In this document: one piece after another, positions 8,218 to 16,882 of the stretch | Numbering within the stretch: position 1 is the stretch's first letter | Layout: the number at the start of each line of letters is the position of its first letter | Origin: Mariniblastus sp. | Lineage (GTDB): Bacteria; Planctomycetota; Planctomycetia; Pirellulales; Pirellulaceae | Assembly (NCBI GenBank): GCA_022447605.1 | Contig: JAKVBG010000003.1 | Location: 62,001-126,000, forward strand | Length of the DNA stretch: 64,000 nucleotides | Reading direction: 5' to 3' | Notes under the pieces: model-generated | The model's database searches: none | What the model saw: the letters and a program-made list of their open reading frames with translations, nothing else | What the model was told of the DNA's origin: nothing | Program-made: the position numbers and the translations under genes

Positions 8218-9606
8218 TTATTCTTTGCGAGTCAACTGGTTCTCGACCGGTTCAACACTCGCCTCGTGTTTCGCTTTCAGTTCCCGCAACGCCTGCACGA
8301 CCTGCGGTTGCTGTTTCGCGACATCATGCTGTTCCCCCGGATCGTGGCCCAAATGGAACAGCAATGGCGGATCATGGACTTTCGCCTCCCGCTGACCGGT
8401 ATAGGACGTCTTGGTCTTGAAGTGGGCTTTGTACATCCCCTGCCTCACGGCAAACACCTCGTCACCGTGGTAATAGACCATCTGGTCGCGGGGACTCGGC
8501 TTGTTCTCCAGCAGGGTCGGCGACAGGTCGAACCCGTCCAGCGTACGATCCGTTGGCAGGTCGGCATCGGCTAACTGGGCGAGTGTCGGCAACAGGTCGA
8601 GCGTCGAGCCCATCTCCATCACCACCCCGGGCTCTACCTGGCCCGGCCACCAGAACAGGGTCGGTTCGCGCATGCCGCCTTCCCAGGTCGAACCCTTGCC
8701 GTCACGCAACAAACCGGCCGAGCCACCCTGCTGTCGAAAACTCTTCCAGGGGCCGTTGTCCGAGGTGAAAACGACCAGCGTGTTCCGGTCCAGTCCCGTT
8801 TCGCGCAGCGTTCCGAGCACCTGGCCCACCGACCAATCAATCTCCTCGATCACGTCCCCGTACAGTCCCCGGCGACTGGCATCGGCAAAGGCAGGCGAGC
8901 GGAACAGGGGAACGTGGGGCAGATTATGAGCCAGGTAGATCAAAAACGGCTGCCCCGATTCCTGCTGCCGGATCAGTTGACAAGCTCGCTTGGTGATCGT
9001 ATTCTGATCGGCCGGCCGTTCAATGATCTTCTCCCCCTCGATCAAGGGCACATTGAAATTGCGGAAATCCGGGTCCTCGAAACGAGTCCGGGTCGAGCCT
9101 TGCACAAAATCCATATCGTTCGAGTAGGGGATACCGTAATACGTATCGTAACCATGCCGCGTCGGTAGGTACTGGGGCAAATGGCCCAGGTGCCACTTGC
9201 CAATCGCATGGGTCGAATAACCACGCTGTTTTAACAGGCGACCCAGGGTGACCTCGCCCGGCGGCAAACCGCCCTGCGAGTCTGGAAACAGAACCCGCCG
9301 CTTCATCGAACACATCCCATTGCGGATCGGGTAACGGCCCGTTTGCAGGGCGGCCCGACTGGGCGTACAGACCGGGGCGGCGACGTAGAACTCGGTCCAT
9401 TTTTGTCCCTCACTCGCCATGCGGTCGAGGTGCGGCGTGCGAATCGTTGGGTGACCAAAGCAACCCAAATCACCGTAGCCAAGATCATCGCAGAAAATAA
9501 TGACGAAATTGGGCGCCGCGCGATCGTCGGCCCGCAATTCGGCCAACCCGCCGAGGGCCACCCCCGCCAACAGTCCCAGTAGGATCCAGCATCGATTCAA
9601 TCTCAT
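8218..9606 (-). CDS. secreted sulfatase (arylsulfatase family)
   Basis: The 462-residue product has a signal peptide (about residues 1-26). The sulfatase core starts with PNFVIIFCDDLGYGDLGCFG, where the Asp pair binds Ca2+. The formylglycine signature is VCTPSRAALQTGR, with Cys80 the residue to be oxidised by formylglycine-generating enzyme or an anaerobic maturase. KWHLG and TSDNGPW blocks complete the active site. Planctomycetes carry many such enzymes for sulfated polysaccharides. The start codon overlaps the stop of the next upstream sulfatase in an ATGA arrangement, so the two are translated from one mRNA. The exact substrate cannot be read from the sequence. Confidence 0.92.
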   Translation of the reverse strand: MRLNRCWILLGLLAGVALGGLAELRADDRAAPNFVIIFCDDLGYGDLGCFGHPTIRTPHLDRMASEGQKWTEFYVAAPVCTPSRAALQTGRYPIRNGMCSMKRRVLFPDSQGGLPPGEVTLGRLLKQRGYSTHAIGKWHLGHLPQYLPTRHGYDTYYGIPYSNDMDFVQGSTRTRFEDPDFRNFNVPLIEGEKIIERPADQNTITKRACQLIRQQESGQPFLIYLAHNLPHVPLFRSPAFADASRRGLYGDVIEEIDWSVGQVLGTLRETGLDRNTLVVFTSDNGPWKSFRQQGGSAGLLRDGKGSTWEGGMREPTLFWWPGQVEPGVVMEMGSTLDLLPTLAQLADADLPTDRTLDGFDLSPTLLENKPSPRDQMVYYHGDEVFAVRQGMYKAHFKTKTSYTGQREAKVHDPPLLFHLGHDPGEQHDVAKQQPQVVQALRELKAKHEASVEPVENQLTRKE

Positions 9607-11006
9607 TTTCCCGCACCCTTCTTCTCTTGTTGCTGTCTCTTTTTTTCCTGCTGTTCTGCTTTGATTTTCTCGCCCACCGCGGCGACCGCCTCAGGCCGAA
9701 TCGTGTCGAATTCTTTTAGCACACCCTTCAATTTTCGATAGGCCTGCTTGGCCGGCCGCGAATCGAGCTCCTTAATCTTGTTGCTCGGCCGCGTTTCAGT
9801 CGGATCGTTTTCCAGGTCAAAGAAACGACCATCGCCGTACAGCTTGAATCGTGCATCGCGGGCCCACTCCTTGCCCTGGGCGCCCCCGTTGCGGGCGTAC
9901 CAGACGTAGATCCAGTCCCGACCTGGCCCAGCCTGCCCCGTTAAATCTCCCAGGAAACTCTGGCCATCCAGGTGCCAGTCCGCCTGGACGGGAACCTGGG
10001 CCACCTGGCAGATCGTGGGAAAGAAATCGGTGAAATCGACCAGCCGATCGGAGACCTGGTCCGCTCCGATTTTACCTGGCCAATTGGCAATCAAGGGGAC
10101 ATGGGTCCCCGTGTCATCCATCTTTCCTTTGCCGCCGACCACCTCACGATCGCCCATGCGGGAAACGACCGGCTTGTCCGTTCCATTATCACCGGTAAAC
10201 AGGATCAGTGTGTTGTCGCGCACACCGGACGCCACCAACTGCCGTTCAATTTTGCCGACGATCCGGTCCATGTAGGTCACCATGTCACCGAAGTACTTGG
10301 CATCCCCCTTGTACGTCTGGGACCCTTTATCCTGGGGATCGTAATCGGGCGTACCAGGCGTGGGACAAAACGGGCAGTGGGTCAGGATCATCGGGTAGTA
10401 GACCAGGAACGGCTGGTGCTTGTTGGCCTCGATAAACTGGCAGGCAAAATCACTGACCAGGTCGGGACCATATTCACCCTGGCTGAAATCGACTCGTTTC
10501 CCGTTGATTTCCAAACCGGCATTCGGGTATCGCTCGGGACGGCGATCGACCTGCCAGAGACAGTATTGGTCGAAGCCAAAATGATGTGGACCCTGCAGGC
10601 CCCCACCCAATTGCCATTTACCAACCACACACGTCTTGTAGCCGGCCCGTTTCAAGACCTGGGAAAACGTCCTTTGCCCACTCGGCAGAAAACCGAACTT
10701 TTCGTAGTTCCGCTTGTTGTACAGGCCCGTCATCAGCTTGACACGCGACGGTGTACAAATCGGTTGGCTATGACAATGTCGAAACCGCATGCCAGCCGAG
10801 GCCAAGCGGTCCAGGTTGGGCGTCTGGTAGGACGTCCCTCCATTGGCTCCCAAGCACTCGTAGCCGAGGTCATCGGCCATGATCAGCACGATATTGGGAC
10901 GTTGCAGGTCAGCCCGGGCTGCCAACGGTCCATCGGCCATGATCGCCTGGCCATTGACCAGCAAGGCACCACAGGCCAGCAGTAGGATCCACCGTTTCAA
11001 ATTCAT
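9603..11006 (-). CDS. secreted sulfatase (arylsulfatase family)
   Basis: I chose the ATG at 11006 because an AGGAG lies eight to ten bases upstream; an in-frame ATG at 11042 would add 12 residues before the signal peptide. The 467-residue protein has a signal peptide (MNLKRWILLLACGALLVNG), the metal-binding IVLIMADDLGYECLG and the formylglycine motif ICTPSRVKL (Cys84). The C-terminus after residue 440 is Lys-, Glu- and Gln-rich and probably disordered. It is the first gene of a two-gene sulfatase operon overlapping by four bases with 8218-9606. The pair lies inside the lysine cluster, convergent with the B-subunit gene and divergent from the thiolase. Confidence 0.92.
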   Translation of the reverse strand: MNLKRWILLLACGALLVNGQAIMADGPLAARADLQRPNIVLIMADDLGYECLGANGGTSYQTPNLDRLASAGMRFRHCHSQPICTPSRVKLMTGLYNKRNYEKFGFLPSGQRTFSQVLKRAGYKTCVVGKWQLGGGLQGPHHFGFDQYCLWQVDRRPERYPNAGLEINGKRVDFSQGEYGPDLVSDFACQFIEANKHQPFLVYYPMILTHCPFCPTPGTPDYDPQDKGSQTYKGDAKYFGDMVTYMDRIVGKIERQLVASGVRDNTLILFTGDNGTDKPVVSRMGDREVVGGKGKMDDTGTHVPLIANWPGKIGADQVSDRLVDFTDFFPTICQVAQVPVQADWHLDGQSFLGDLTGQAGPGRDWIYVWYARNGGAQGKEWARDARFKLYGDGRFFDLENDPTETRPSNKIKELDSRPAKQAYRKLKGVLKEFDTIRPEAVAAVGEKIKAEQQEKKRQQQEKKGAGK

Positions 11007-11203
11007 TCTGACTCCTGTCTCGGTTGAGGGCGGGAACCCCATTGTAGCCGAATTTGTCCTGGTTCGACGGGAAAAGAACGCGGCTTAATTTACCCGGCGG
11101 TGGAGGGTAGACTTGGTGATCCGGCCGAGTCACCGCGGCAACGGCTTGGCCGGACGTTTCGCCAAGGGTCAAGAACTGTCCAGGAAATCTGTCGAGTCAT
11201 CGC

Positions 11204-12349
11204 ATGAATCCATCTAACTCATCCCCCGTTTTTGTGGGCGGTCTCCGCACCCCGTTTGGACGCGCCGGCAAAGGAGCGTACACGGAGATACGTCCCGATG
11301 ACCTGCTGGTCGAACTCTTCACGGCCCAGGCCAGCCGCCACGAACGTCTCTGGCAATACGGTCCACAGGATCTGGTCGTCGGTTGTGCCTATCCCGAGGG
11401 CGAGCAAGGTTACAACCTGGGCCGCATGGTCGCCCTCGGTGCCGGGCTCGACGTGCCCGGGATGACCGTCAACCGGCTCTGTGCCAGCAGCCTGGAAGCG
11501 CTCGCCATCGCCGCAGCCCGCATCCACTCGGCTTGGGGAGACTGTTACCTGGTGGCCGGTATCGAGTCGATGAGCCGGATCCCGCGGCGGGGTGCGAATT
11601 TCTCCGAATCGGAGACGATCAAGTCCGCCTTGGCAACCGCCTATACCCCCAACGGGATCACGGCCGAGAACGTGGCGAGCCAGTTTCCCGAATTGGATCG
11701 TTCCCGGCAGGAAGACCTGGCAGCCCGATCGCATGAGCTCACCTTCCAGGCGTACGAGGACGGTCGTTACGCCAACCAGATCCACCCCTACCTGATCGAG
11801 CGGGACGAATTTGTCCGCTACCCGGTCGACCGGGAGAAGATGGCCAGTCTGAAACCGGCCTTCCTGGACGACGGAAGCGTGACGGCCGCCACCAGCTCTC
11901 CCCTGACCGACGGGGCGACCAGCGGGTGGGTGACCAGCGCCTCGGTCGCCCGTCAAACCGGGTTTACCAAGGCCTTGGAAATTGTCGATGTGGCCATCGC
12001 TCATGTGGCACCCGACGTGATGGGACTGGGACCGGTACCGGCGACCCGCCTGCTGCTGCAGCGCAACGACTTGCAAGCGGATGATATTGCGGCCTACGAA
12101 ATCAATGAAGCGTTTGCGATCCAGGTACTCGCCTCAGCCACGGCGCTCCAGCTGCCTATCGAACGAATCAACCGATGGGGTGGCGCAATGGCGATCGGCC
12201 ACCCGTTGGGAGCCAGTGGCTTGCGCCTGGTGATGACCTTGCACGATCGCTTGGTGGCAGAACATACGACGGGCGATCTCGGCATTGCCACACTCTGTGT
12301 CGGCGGTGGCCAGGGGATGTCGATCCTGTTCCGCCTGATCGACCTGTAG
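11204..12349 (+). CDS. acetyl-CoA acetyltransferase / 3-oxoacyl-CoA thiolase
   Basis: This 381-residue protein is a type II thiolase with all catalytic parts. The acyl-accepting cysteine is Cys93 in TVNRLCASSLEA. The NEAF block is followed by His333 in GGAMAIGHPLGASG, and the second cysteine is Cys365 in TLCVGGGQG. As part of the lysine pathway it would cleave 3-oxo-6-acetamidohexanoyl-CoA with CoA to acetyl-CoA and 4-acetamidobutyryl-CoA. It could equally serve general beta-oxidation or acetoacetyl-CoA cleavage. It is transcribed away from the two sulfatase genes, with about 200 bases of shared upstream region. Confidence 0.88.
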   Translation: MNPSNSSPVFVGGLRTPFGRAGKGAYTEIRPDDLLVELFTAQASRHERLWQYGPQDLVVGCAYPEGEQGYNLGRMVALGAGLDVPGMTVNRLCASSLEALAIAAARIHSAWGDCYLVAGIESMSRIPRRGANFSESETIKSALATAYTPNGITAENVASQFPELDRSRQEDLAARSHELTFQAYEDGRYANQIHPYLIERDEFVRYPVDREKMASLKPAFLDDGSVTAATSSPLTDGATSGWVTSASVARQTGFTKALEIVDVAIAHVAPDVMGLGPVPATRLLLQRNDLQADDIAAYEINEAFAIQVLASATALQLPIERINRWGGAMAIGHPLGASGLRLVMTLHDRLVAEHTTGDLGIATLCVGGGQGMSILFRLIDL

Positions 12350-12852
12350 GTTGCGGTTGCGCGCAGGTTGCCCGCAGGTTGCGCCACTTGGAGCTGGGAT
12401 GCCTGGGCAGCGGCCCGACCTGCTTCCCGCTAACTGCAGACGTCACGGCTAGCGCATAGAAAAAGCCAGAACCCTGAAGAGCGACTTAACCTGAGGTGGT
12501 TGGGTCTGGCTTCTGACGTCTGTGCAATCACCCAGACGTCAAACATAAGGCAAATTGTGGTAGACAAGCCGGGTGAAGAGATTCGCTTCGGGAGATTGAA
12601 GCTACGAACCCTTCTGACTCGTCTGATCAAACTTTAAAGCAAGCCGCATGCCAAACTTGTTTTTTCAAAAAAACCCGCGTTTTCAACTTATGGAAATGGA
12701 TGGAACGGACCATTTCGTCTCGATTTGCGACGAGGTTCTCAAAAAGAGAATAAGGAGGCAGCGCCGACCGGTTCCGGGAGTGGTATGCTTGGTTTCTTCC
12801 TGATCAGGCCAACCGGCCGAACCGACACCTCCTTCGATCTTGAAGGTTAGAC
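12350..12852. other. 500-base intergenic region with inverted repeats, no gene
   Basis: There is no plausible gene between the thiolase and the double hydrolase. Just after the thiolase stop is a short array of GCAGGTTGC-like units (about 12360-12382). Further on lie two nested inverted repeats, listed separately. Near 12655-12680 is an A/T-rich segment (TTTTTTCAAAAAAA). Confidence 0.5.
12463..12541. repeat. two consecutive inverted repeats (possible structured RNA or terminator)
   Basis: The first repeat has arms AAGCCAGAACCC (12463-12474) and GGGTCTGGCTT (12502-12512), complementary except for one bulged base, around a 27-base loop. Immediately after it, TGACGTCT (12514-12521) and AGACGTCA (12534-12541) are perfect 8-base arms around 12 bases. 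No T-run follows, so they are poor intrinsic terminators. They could be protein-binding dyads or a structured transcript. Confidence 0.5.
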
Positions 12853-14319
12853 ATGATACGTTTCTCCAGCCTGCTGGCCTTGCTGACGCTGCTTCTCGCC
12901 TGGTTTCCCTCGATTGCCTGTTCTCAGGAAACCGAACTGACCAAGGGGAAGATCCTCTCCCGCAAATATGATTTCGCCGAAGCGGGCAAGTCGATGAGGT
13001 ACTCTCTCTATGTTCCCACCCGTTACGACCCACAGAAAAAAGCCCCTCTGGTCGTTGCCCTTCACGGGCTAGGCAGCAATGCGGCCGTCATGATTCGTTA
13101 CCCCGGCTTCACGCGGGAAGCGGAAAAACATGGTTACCTGGTCGTCGCTCCGACCGGATACAACTCACGCGGCTGGTACGGCTCGCGCGGTAAAGGCGGG
13201 GGCCGGGGCTCCGATCCTGACAACCTGGGCGAGCTCAGTGAAAAAGATGTCATGAACGTTTTGGAAATCATTCGCAAAGAATTCAATATCGACGAAAATC
13301 GCATTTACCTGATGGGACATTCGATGGGGGGCGGCGGCACCTGGCACCTGGGGAGCAAGTATCCTGACATCTGGGCAGCACTCGGACCGATTGCGCCAGC
13401 CGCACCTCGCAACCCGTCACGCCTGGAGACGATGACCCATATCCCGGTGATCGTAATTCAGGGCGACAAGGATGGGCTGGTTCACGGGGCGCGCCGCTGG
13501 GTGGCCAAGATGAAAGAACTTCAGATGGAATACGAGTACCTTGAAATCGAAGGAGGAGGCCATGTCGATGTGGCTTTCAAACACTTCCCAGAGCTGTTTG
13601 CCTTCTTTAACGCCCACCCGAAAGGCGTTCAACAGGAGGATGCGCCGGCGCACGAGCCGCAAGGCCTGCAGGCAGAGCGGTTTGAAGGTTTCAAGCAGAC
13701 CCCCGTCGTTATGGATTACCTTGTTCACCTGCCCGGCGGGTACACTGCCGACAAGAAGAAAACCTGGCCGATGATCCTCTTCCTGCACGGTGCCGGGAGT
13801 GTGGGAAATGATATCGATCGGGTGAAACGCAACGGTCTTCCCCAGTTGTTGGAGTCCTCGGCCGAGACTCCCGCCAGGCAATTTATCGTGATCTCACCGC
13901 AAACGGGAGAACGGCGTTGGAGTGCCAGTTCGCTGGACGCCCTGCTGACTCATGTGCTGCAAAAATACCAAGTCGACCCGCAACGCGTCTACCTGACCGG
14001 ACTGAGCCTGGGAGGATACGGCACCTGGTCCCTGGCCAGCCGTTATCCGAAACGGTTCGCTGCCATCGTGCCCATTTGTGGCGGGGGCCGTGAATCGGCA
14101 ATGGAGCCACTCAAGGACCTGCCGGTCTGGGTCTTTCACGGAGCCAAGGATGAGATCGTCTCGATCAACGAATCCGAGCGCCTGGTGGAGGCACTCCAGG
14201 CAATTGACGGCAACGTGAAATTCACCGTCTATCCCGAGGCAGACCACGACGCCTGGACAGAAACGTACAACAACCCGCAACTTTACCAATGGCTACTGCA
14301 ACAGAAGCGGTCCAACTAG
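12853..14319 (+). CDS. exported protein with two tandem alpha/beta-hydrolase domains (PHB-depolymerase/feruloyl-esterase-like)
   Basis: The product has 488 residues with a signal peptide (residues 1-23, ending ACSQ). Two esterase D / polyhydroxybutyrate-depolymerase-like domains follow, each about 210-220 residues. Domain 1 has the oxyanion block VVALHGLGSN, the nucleophile elbow GHSMGGGG and a GDKDGLV acid loop with a following GGGH histidine. Domain 2 repeats the order with ILFLHGAGSVG, GLSLGGYG, HGAKDEIV and EADHDAW. The two look like an internal duplication with both catalytic triads kept. These enzymes cleave ester bonds in polymers or plant-type esters. It stands alone between long intergenic regions. 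Confidence 0.82.
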   Translation: MIRFSSLLALLTLLLAWFPSIACSQETELTKGKILSRKYDFAEAGKSMRYSLYVPTRYDPQKKAPLVVALHGLGSNAAVMIRYPGFTREAEKHGYLVVAPTGYNSRGWYGSRGKGGGRGSDPDNLGELSEKDVMNVLEIIRKEFNIDENRIYLMGHSMGGGGTWHLGSKYPDIWAALGPIAPAAPRNPSRLETMTHIPVIVIQGDKDGLVHGARRWVAKMKELQMEYEYLEIEGGGHVDVAFKHFPELFAFFNAHPKGVQQEDAPAHEPQGLQAERFEGFKQTPVVMDYLVHLPGGYTADKKKTWPMILFLHGAGSVGNDIDRVKRNGLPQLLESSAETPARQFIVISPQTGERRWSASSLDALLTHVLQKYQVDPQRVYLTGLSLGGYGTWSLASRYPKRFAAIVPICGGGRESAMEPLKDLPVWVFHGAKDEIVSINESERLVEALQAIDGNVKFTVYPEADHDAWTETYNNPQLYQWLLQQKRSN

Positions 14320-14865
14320 GATCGGAACACCCGTCTCAAGCTCGGACCGCTGTCTCAAAACAGTACACGTGAGCATGTTGGGCTGCACCGCTCTCCCAGC
14401 AGAGACTGCTATCAGGATTTCATTCGGATCGATGAAAGGGCTGTCCGGGCAGCCCTGAACCGCGCGCCGCGCAAATGGTAGCAGTGGCGCCAGCCAGATT
14501 TGGCACGCTACTTGCTTCCCTCTCGATCACCCCTCGCATGTTGGACGGCTTGACCATCAACCGGTCGGAACCGATTCCATTTGCTCCTGCCCTTCCCTCT
14601 CTCGAATTGGAGTCCACGAATGAGACTAACCCTCTTTTCGATCCTGGTCCTGGTTGCTCTTTTGGCCACTTGTGTATTCCCCTGCCTGGTCGACCCAACC
14701 TGCGGGCAATAAAAAAACACAAGATCTACCATGACAGGCTGATGCTGTCTCACCGGCCGGCAGATCGAGGCGGAACCAACCTGCTAGGTTTTTTCGCCAC
14801 GATGTGGATAATCGAGGGATTGCCATGCTGGCGCCTCACTTGCTGAACCGACTGCTTCGCTCGAT
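14320..14865. other. intergenic region with one small candidate ORF
   Basis: These 546 bases separate the double hydrolase from the DinG helicase. Apart from the 30-codon candidate listed separately I see no gene. Longer frames here have no ribosome binding site and odd composition. Confidence 0.4.
14620..14712 (+). CDS. possible 30-residue membrane micropeptide
   Basis: ATG at 14620 is preceded by GGAG with seven bases between, a good ribosome binding site. The 30-codon frame encodes a Leu/Val-rich hydrophobic helix (LTLFSILVLVALLATCV) with Cys residues and a short polar tail, ending in TAA at 14710-14712. A single membrane helix or tiny exported peptide is possible. Chance is also possible at this length; comparison with related genomes would decide. 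Confidence 0.35.
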   Translation: MRLTLFSILVLVALLATCVFPCLVDPTCGQ

Positions 14866-16863
14866 ATGATCGCCGTCCAAGATATCCTCGGTGCCGATGG
14901 CCGGATTGCCGCCCGGTTGCCCCACTACGAGTTCCGCCAGGAACAGATCGAGATGGCCGACGCGGTGGCCGACGCGATCGGGCAGAAACAGCACCTCGTG
15001 GTCGAGGCGGGCACCGGGGTCGGCAAGAGTTTTGGTTACCTGGTGCCAGCCATCCTCAGCCTGGCGGAATCCCAGGAGTCCTCCAGTGGAGGCCGACGGC
15101 GAATTGTCGTTTCGACACATACGATCAGTCTGCAGGAACAGTTGATGAGCAAGGACCTGCCACTGCTCAACAGCCTGATCCCACTCGAGTTTTCGGCCGT
15201 CCTGGCCAAGGGCCGCGGCAACTACGTCAGTCTCCGTCGACTGGGCCAGGCCATTAGCAAGGCCGAAGGCCTGTTTGCCCTGGACGAAGAGCATGACCAG
15301 TTGCGGCAGTTGCTGCGCTGGAGCAAGAAGACGGGGGACGGTTCCCGTAGCGAACTCGATTTTCGATTGTTACCGCAGGTTTGGGACGAGGTCCAAAGCG
15401 ACAGCAGCAATTGCCTGGGACGCAACTGCCCGACCTACGACGCATGCCACTATTTCCGCGCCCGCAAGCGGCTGCAGAACGCCGACATCCTGGTCGTCAA
15501 CCACGCCCTGTTTTTCAGTGACCTGGCACTGCGAAAAATCAATGTCAACATCCTGCCCGATTACGACACAGTGATCCTGGATGAAGCGCACACCATCCAG
15601 GACGTGGCCAGTGATCATCTGGGGATTGGCGTGACGCTGCGAGGGGTCGAGTACGCGTTGAACCGCCTGTTCAACCCGCGGCGGAACAAGGGCGTCCTGG
15701 TCGCCCACCGCTTTGCCGAAGGCCAGAAAGCGGCCAACCTCTGTCGTGAAAAGATGGACGATTTTTTCGGTGACCTGTTAGCCTGGGCAGCCCGCCACCA
15801 GGGATCCGGCACCTCGGGATCCCAGCTGCTGCGGGTCCTGGAAGCCGGCGTCGTTGCCAACCCGCTCAGTCCCGCCCTATCGCAAACCAGCCAACTGGTT
15901 CGGCGGTTTGCCGATGGTCGTGAGACCGCTTCGGATCGGCAGGATCTGGTCTCGGCCTGCGACCGGATGGATGCATTGGCGGCCGAACTGGAAAACTGGC
16001 GGCTGCAACAGTTGAGCGACGGGGTCTACTGGATGGAGACGTCCGTGTCCCGCCGCGGCCGACAGAACGTCCGCCTGATGGCCGCCCCGCTCGACGTGGG
16101 GCCCGAGTTGCGGGAGAACCTGTACAGCAAAGTCGACACCTGTGTCCTGACCAGTGCCACCCTGGCAACCGGCAGCGACTCGTTCGAGTTTTTCCAGCGG
16201 CAAATCGGGCTGACCCAGACCCGGACCCTGCAACTGGGCAGCCCATTCGACTACCAGCGCCAGGCCAAGCTGATCGTGGTCGAAAACATGGCCGACCCGG
16301 CCAAGGATCGGGATACCCACGAGCGGCAGTCGATCGAGGCGATCAAAAAGTACGTAGAACAAACCGACGGCCGCGCCTTTGTGCTCTGTACCAGCTACGC
16401 CTTCCTCAACCGGGCAGTCCGCGAACTGACCCCCTGGTTGATTGAGAACGACCTGGCCGTCTACAGCCAGGCTTCCGGCGTCGACCGCAACCAGTTGTTA
16501 TTGCAATTCAAGGAGAATCCCCGCGGGGTCCTGTTTGGCACCGACAGCTTCTGGCAGGGTGTCGACGTGCAGGGTGACGCGCTGCAGAACGTGATTATCA
16601 CCCGCCTGCCATTCAGTGTTCCCGATCAGCCACTGCTGCAGGCCCGCTTGGACGCCATCCGCGAGGCGGGTGGCAATCCGTTCAACGAATACCAGTTGCC
16701 CCAGGCCGTGATCAAGTTCAAGCAGGGGTTTGGGCGTCTGATCCGCAGCCAGACCGACACGGGTATCGTGGTGATCCTCGACCCTCGTATCAAGACAAAG
16801 TATTACGGCCGGATCTTTATCGGCGCCTTGCCGGAGTGTGAAATCGAGCTGGAGAGGATCTAA
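14866..16863 (+). CDS. DinG/YoaA-type ATP-dependent DNA helicase (XPD-like superfamily 2)
   Basis: The 665-residue product carries the XPD/DinG helicase motifs: Walker [10 protein letters not shown] (Lys54), DEAH box [10 protein letters not shown] near residue 239, motif III-like [10 protein letters not shown] and the C-terminal motif [14 protein letters not shown]. These 5'-3' helicases unwind forked or R-loop DNA and have a 4Fe-4S domain between motifs Ia and II. Three of the four cluster cysteines are visible (Cys183, Cys188, Cys194, same spacing as Cys194/199/205 of E. coli DinG). The first is replaced by Ser122 in [11 protein letters not shown]. No exonuclease domain is fused. The family is certain. 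Confidence 0.92.
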   Translation: MIAVQDILGADGRIAARLPHYEFRQEQIEMADAVADAIGQKQHLVVEAGTGVGKSFGYLVPAILSLAESQESSSGGRRRIVVSTHTISLQEQLMSKDLPLLNSLIPLEFSAVLAKGRGNYVSLRRLGQAISKAEGLFALDEEHDQLRQLLRWSKKTGDGSRSELDFRLLPQVWDEVQSDSSNCLGRNCPTYDACHYFRARKRLQNADILVVNHALFFSDLALRKINVNILPDYDTVILDEAHTIQDVASDHLGIGVTLRGVEYALNRLFNPRRNKGVLVAHRFAEGQKAANLCREKMDDFFGDLLAWAARHQGSGTSGSQLLRVLEAGVVANPLSPALSQTSQLVRRFADGRETASDRQDLVSACDRMDALAAELENWRLQQLSDGVYWMETSVSRRGRQNVRLMAAPLDVGPELRENLYSKVDTCVLTSATLATGSDSFEFFQRQIGLTQTRTLQLGSPFDYQRQAKLIVVENMADPAKDRDTHERQSIEAIKKYVEQTDGRAFVLCTSYAFLNRAVRELTPWLIENDLAVYSQASGVDRNQLLLQFKENPRGVLFGTDSFWQGVDVQGDALQNVIITRLPFSVPDQPLLQARLDAIREAGGNPFNEYQLPQAVIKFKQGFGRLIRSQTDTGIVVILDPRIKTKYYGRIFIGALPECEIELERI

Positions 16864-16882
16864 ACCGGTTTCCCGACGGGGG

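Noticed and set aside
12467..12545. A tRNA or other known RNA in the hairpin region
   Set aside because: No cloverleaf, T-loop consensus or known RNA pattern; only simple inverted repeats.
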